Shown: in pieces, positions 13,233 through 14,979 of the stretch
Layout: each line of letters starts with the position of its first letter
Numbering within the stretch: the stretch's first letter is position 1
Assembly: GCA_031278315.1 (NCBI GenBank)
Contig: JAITKS010000394.1
Location: forward strand, 1-14,979
Direction: 5' to 3'
Length of the DNA stretch: 14,979 nucleotides
Origin: Planctomycetaceae bacterium
Lineage (GTDB): Bacteria > Planctomycetota > Planctomycetia > Pirellulales > Thermoguttaceae
Notes under the pieces: generated by a model
What the model saw: only the letters and a program-made list of their open reading frames with translations
What the model was told of the DNA's origin: nothing
The model's database searches: none
Translations under genes and position numbers: made by a program

Positions 13233-14609
13233 ATGACAACTAATAAAACGATCTCTAATAAATCTATATTGGAGATAAATCAAACGAATTCGATAAATCA
13301 GGTACGATATGGTTGTGCACTTGGTGCGATGTACAGTGTTGTAGCGATTCCGGGAGCGATTCCGATTGCACATTGCGGACCTGGTTGTGCGGACAAACAA
13401 TTTATGGCGTTAGCTTTTTACAATGGATTTCAAGGCGGCGGATACAGCGGCGGTGCAGTTCCGCCAAGCGTAAATGCAGGTGAAAAAGAAGTAGTATTCG
13501 GCGGAAATGAGCGTCTTGATGAATTGATCAAATCGACATTGAAAATATTACGCGGTGATTTATTTGTCGTGTTGACAGGTTGTATCGGCGAGTTGGTTGG
13601 TGATGATATCGGGTCGGTAGTTAGTCCGTTTCAGCAGCGCGGAGTCCCGATAGTTTATGCTGAAACGGGCGGATTTAAAGGTAATAATTTCACCGGACAT
13701 GAATTAGTTACACGGGCGATTATTGATCAATTTGTAAAAGATTATTCGGGAAAGAAAAACGAGAAACTTGTAAATGTGTGGTCTCTTTTACCGTTTCAGA
13801 ATACGTTTTGGCGAGGTGATTTAGCGGAGGTCAAGCGTATTCTTGAAGGAATAGGGTTTGAAGTAAATATTTTATTCGGACACGGAAGTAATGGAACGGA
13901 CGAATGGAAAACGATCCCGAAAGCTAAATTTAATCTTGTGCTTTCGCCGTGGTTAGGTTTGGAAACGGCGAGATATTTGGCGGAGAAGTATGAACAACCG
14001 TTTTTTCATTATCCTGTTTTGCCGATAGGGGCGAAAGAGACAGCAAAATTCTTGAGAGCAATTGCAGATTTTGCAGGATTAAATAAAGAAAAACTTGAAG
14101 AATTTATAAGAAAAGAAGAAAAAGAATACTATTATTACTTAGAACATTTTTCCGATTTCTACGCTGAATATTGGTGGGGACTGCCTGCAAAATATGCAAT
14201 TGTTGGAGACAGCGCGTATGTTTTAGGTGTGAGTAAATTTCTTGTTAATCAATTAGGATTGATTCCTGCCAAACATATAATTACGGATAATCCGCCGGAA
14301 CAATATAGAGAATTTATTGCGGGAGAGTTTAGCCGTCTATCGCATGATGTTTCTGAAGAGATATTATTTATTGAGGACGGATATTGGGTAAGAAAAATTT
14401 TAGAGAGTACAGATTTCGGACACAAACCGCCGATTATTTTCGGAACGACATGGGAGCGTGATGTAGCCAAAAAACTAGGCGGATGTGTTGTAGAAATCGG
14501 ATTTCCAGCTTCGTATGAAGTAGTGATTAACAGAATGTATCTAGGCTATCGCGGAGCTTTAGCATTGCTAGAAAGAATTTACACAACAGCAATAAGTGCA
14601 AGCGCATAG
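13233..14609 (+). CDS. nifK-like: NifK-like component-1 beta subunit of a nitrogenase-like reductase (458 aa)
   Basis: It partners the D-like protein in a D2K2 core and contributes half of the P-cluster and the docking surface for the Fe protein. Three P-cluster-type cysteines are at the expected spacing: Cys28 (RYGCALG), Cys52 in HCGPGC (24 residues on; Cys48 is additional) and Cys117 (TGCIGELVGDD). Family signatures include VVFGGNERL (87-95), FGTTWERDVAKKLG (about 404-417) and IGFPASYEVVINRMYLGYRGALALLERI near the C-terminus, equivalent to the IGFP...GY.GA segment of NifK. It lacks the long N-terminal arm of Mo-type NifK, giving 458 rather than about 520 residues, as in many nitrogenase-like K subunits. 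No nifE/nifN follows. The 358-bp gap after the D-like gene suggests weaker or independent transcription. Confidence 0.87.
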   Translation: MTTNKTISNKSILEINQTNSINQVRYGCALGAMYSVVAIPGAIPIAHCGPGCADKQFMALAFYNGFQGGGYSGGAVPPSVNAGEKEVVFGGNERLDELIKSTLKILRGDLFVVLTGCIGELVGDDIGSVVSPFQQRGVPIVYAETGGFKGNNFTGHELVTRAIIDQFVKDYSGKKNEKLVNVWSLLPFQNTFWRGDLAEVKRILEGIGFEVNILFGHGSNGTDEWKTIPKAKFNLVLSPWLGLETARYLAEKYEQPFFHYPVLPIGAKETAKFLRAIADFAGLNKEKLEEFIRKEEKEYYYYLEHFSDFYAEYWWGLPAKYAIVGDSAYVLGVSKFLVNQLGLIPAKHIITDNPPEQYREFIAGEFSRLSHDVSEEILFIEDGYWVRKILESTDFGHKPPIIFGTTWERDVAKKLGGCVVEIGFPASYEVVINRMYLGYRGALALLERIYTTAISASA

Positions 14610-14625
14610 TTTATAGTGGTTAGTG

Positions 14626-14840
14626 GTTAGTGGTTAGTGGTCAGTTCGCATGCGGAGATTAGCACGGGTTCTAAGTTCGGATCATTAATTACTATCCTGT
14701 CAATCCTGTAATCCTGTCAAAAAAACAAAACTAAAGATGCGGTCGAGACGACCGCGTTCCAGAAAAAAATAGGAATTTAATGATTAGCGGATTAATGGTT
14801 AGTGATAGCTCCGCATGCGAACTAACCACTAACCACTAAC
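14626..14840. repeat. 32-bp inverted repeat enclosing a REP hairpin (215 bp in all)
   Basis: The arm at 14626-14657 (ends CAGTTCGCATGCGGAG) and the arm at 14809-14840 (starts CTCCGCATGCGAACTAACC) are reverse complements with a single mismatch. Each ends outward in (GGTTAGT)n / (ACTAACC)n heptamer repeats and inward in the palindrome CGCATGCG. Inside are ATCCTGTCA/ATCCTGTAA direct repeats (14693-14719) and hairpin GCGGTCG-aga-CGACCGC (14739-14755), a fragment of the MITE-like element. It lies between the convergent nifK-like and last genes, where it could also terminate transcription. Confidence 0.8.
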
Positions 14841-14850
14841 CGTTAACTAA

Positions 14851-14979
14851 CTATTGAACGAAAGTTTTGGAATCGGTAATTTCAATCGTTGCCGAACCGC
14901 CCTTTTCTGGAACAGTAATTTTGATAGGAGTAGTTTGAATATTACCCCACTCTTCGGGAACCGGATGCGGCATTGCTGC
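14851..14979 (-). CDS. 3' end of an unidentified protein (42 residues visible)
   Basis: On the minus strand a frame is open from the window edge to TAG (14851-14853). It encodes AAMPHPVPEEWGN, then IKITVPEKGGSATIEITDSKTFVQ. The alternating hydrophobic pattern and the ending suggest a terminal beta-sandwich strand pair, as at the end of secreted planctomycete proteins, but this is too short to identify. It converges on the nifK-like gene. Confidence 0.55.
   Translation of the reverse strand, partial: AAMPHPVPEEWGNIQTTPIKITVPEKGGSATIEITDSKTFVQ

Noticed and set aside
9116..14609. Calling the cluster a functional nitrogen-fixation operon
   Set aside because: Gln191 and His195 equivalents are lost in the D subunit and no nifEN/nifV is visible; nitrogenase-like reductase is the safer call.
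9116..14609. Protochlorophyllide/chlorophyllide reductase or CfbCD (F430 synthesis)
   Set aside because: Those systems have no NifB partner and their catalytic subunits do not keep the cofactor-binding cysteine seen at Cys273.
1..14979. CRISPR array
   Set aside because: Repeats are dispersed, palindromic or in-gene; there is no regular repeat-spacer periodicity.

Overview
The window looks like a chromosomal segment of an AT-rich bacterium, most likely a Planctomycetota member from an anoxic habitat. This is inferred from protein families: a DUF1570-type HExxH secreted protein, a GH10-like protein with the long N-terminal extension I associate with planctomycetes, a HEAT-repeat lipoprotein, membrane-anchored proteins with low-complexity tails, long intergenic spacers full of small palindromic repeats, and mostly absent Shine-Dalgarno sequences. 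No rRNA, tRNA, CRISPR array, transposase or integrase was seen.

Layout. Positions 1-720 hold a tandem array with a 352-bp period, built on a short gene for a DUF4351-like C-terminal module: one copy cut by the window edge, one intact copy, and one decayed copy ending in a near-perfect 42-bp palindrome. Positions 730-8114 carry envelope-type or unrecognised genes: a signal-peptide protein (-), an anchored low-complexity protein (+), a DUF1570 putative metallopeptidase (-), a HEAT-repeat lipoprotein (+), a membrane-anchored TPR-like protein with a degenerate E/K/P/D/T tail (+), and a GH10-like protein (-). They do not form an obvious operon.

Positions 8115-14609 are the centre of interest: a 1-kb spacer with a sequence matching a sigma-54 (-24/-12) promoter, followed by four same-strand genes in the order nifB-like, nifH-like, nifD-like, nifK-like. 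The B-like protein is a radical-SAM enzyme of the NifB type, the H-like protein an ATP-dependent Fe-protein reductase, and the D/K-like pair a component-1 heterotetramer retaining all six P-cluster-type cysteines and the cofactor-binding cysteine. No nifE, nifN, nifV or ferredoxin gene is present in the window, and the D subunit has lost the residues equivalent to Gln191 and His195 of Mo-nitrogenase. The set therefore looks like a nitrogenase-like reductase using a NifB-derived Fe-S-C cofactor on a substrate other than N2. The nearest characterised precedent by gene order is methylthio-alkane reductase (marBHDK); an uncharacterised relative is equally possible.

The four genes are separated by unusually large gaps (about 200-360 bp) holding interspersed repeats: a MITE-like element with nested REP hairpins (two copies in opposite orientations plus a fragment), a GTAACGAAAAA motif family, a GTAATATATCAGTG family, and downstream a 32-bp inverted repeat. 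The window ends in the 3' end of an unidentified gene on the minus strand.
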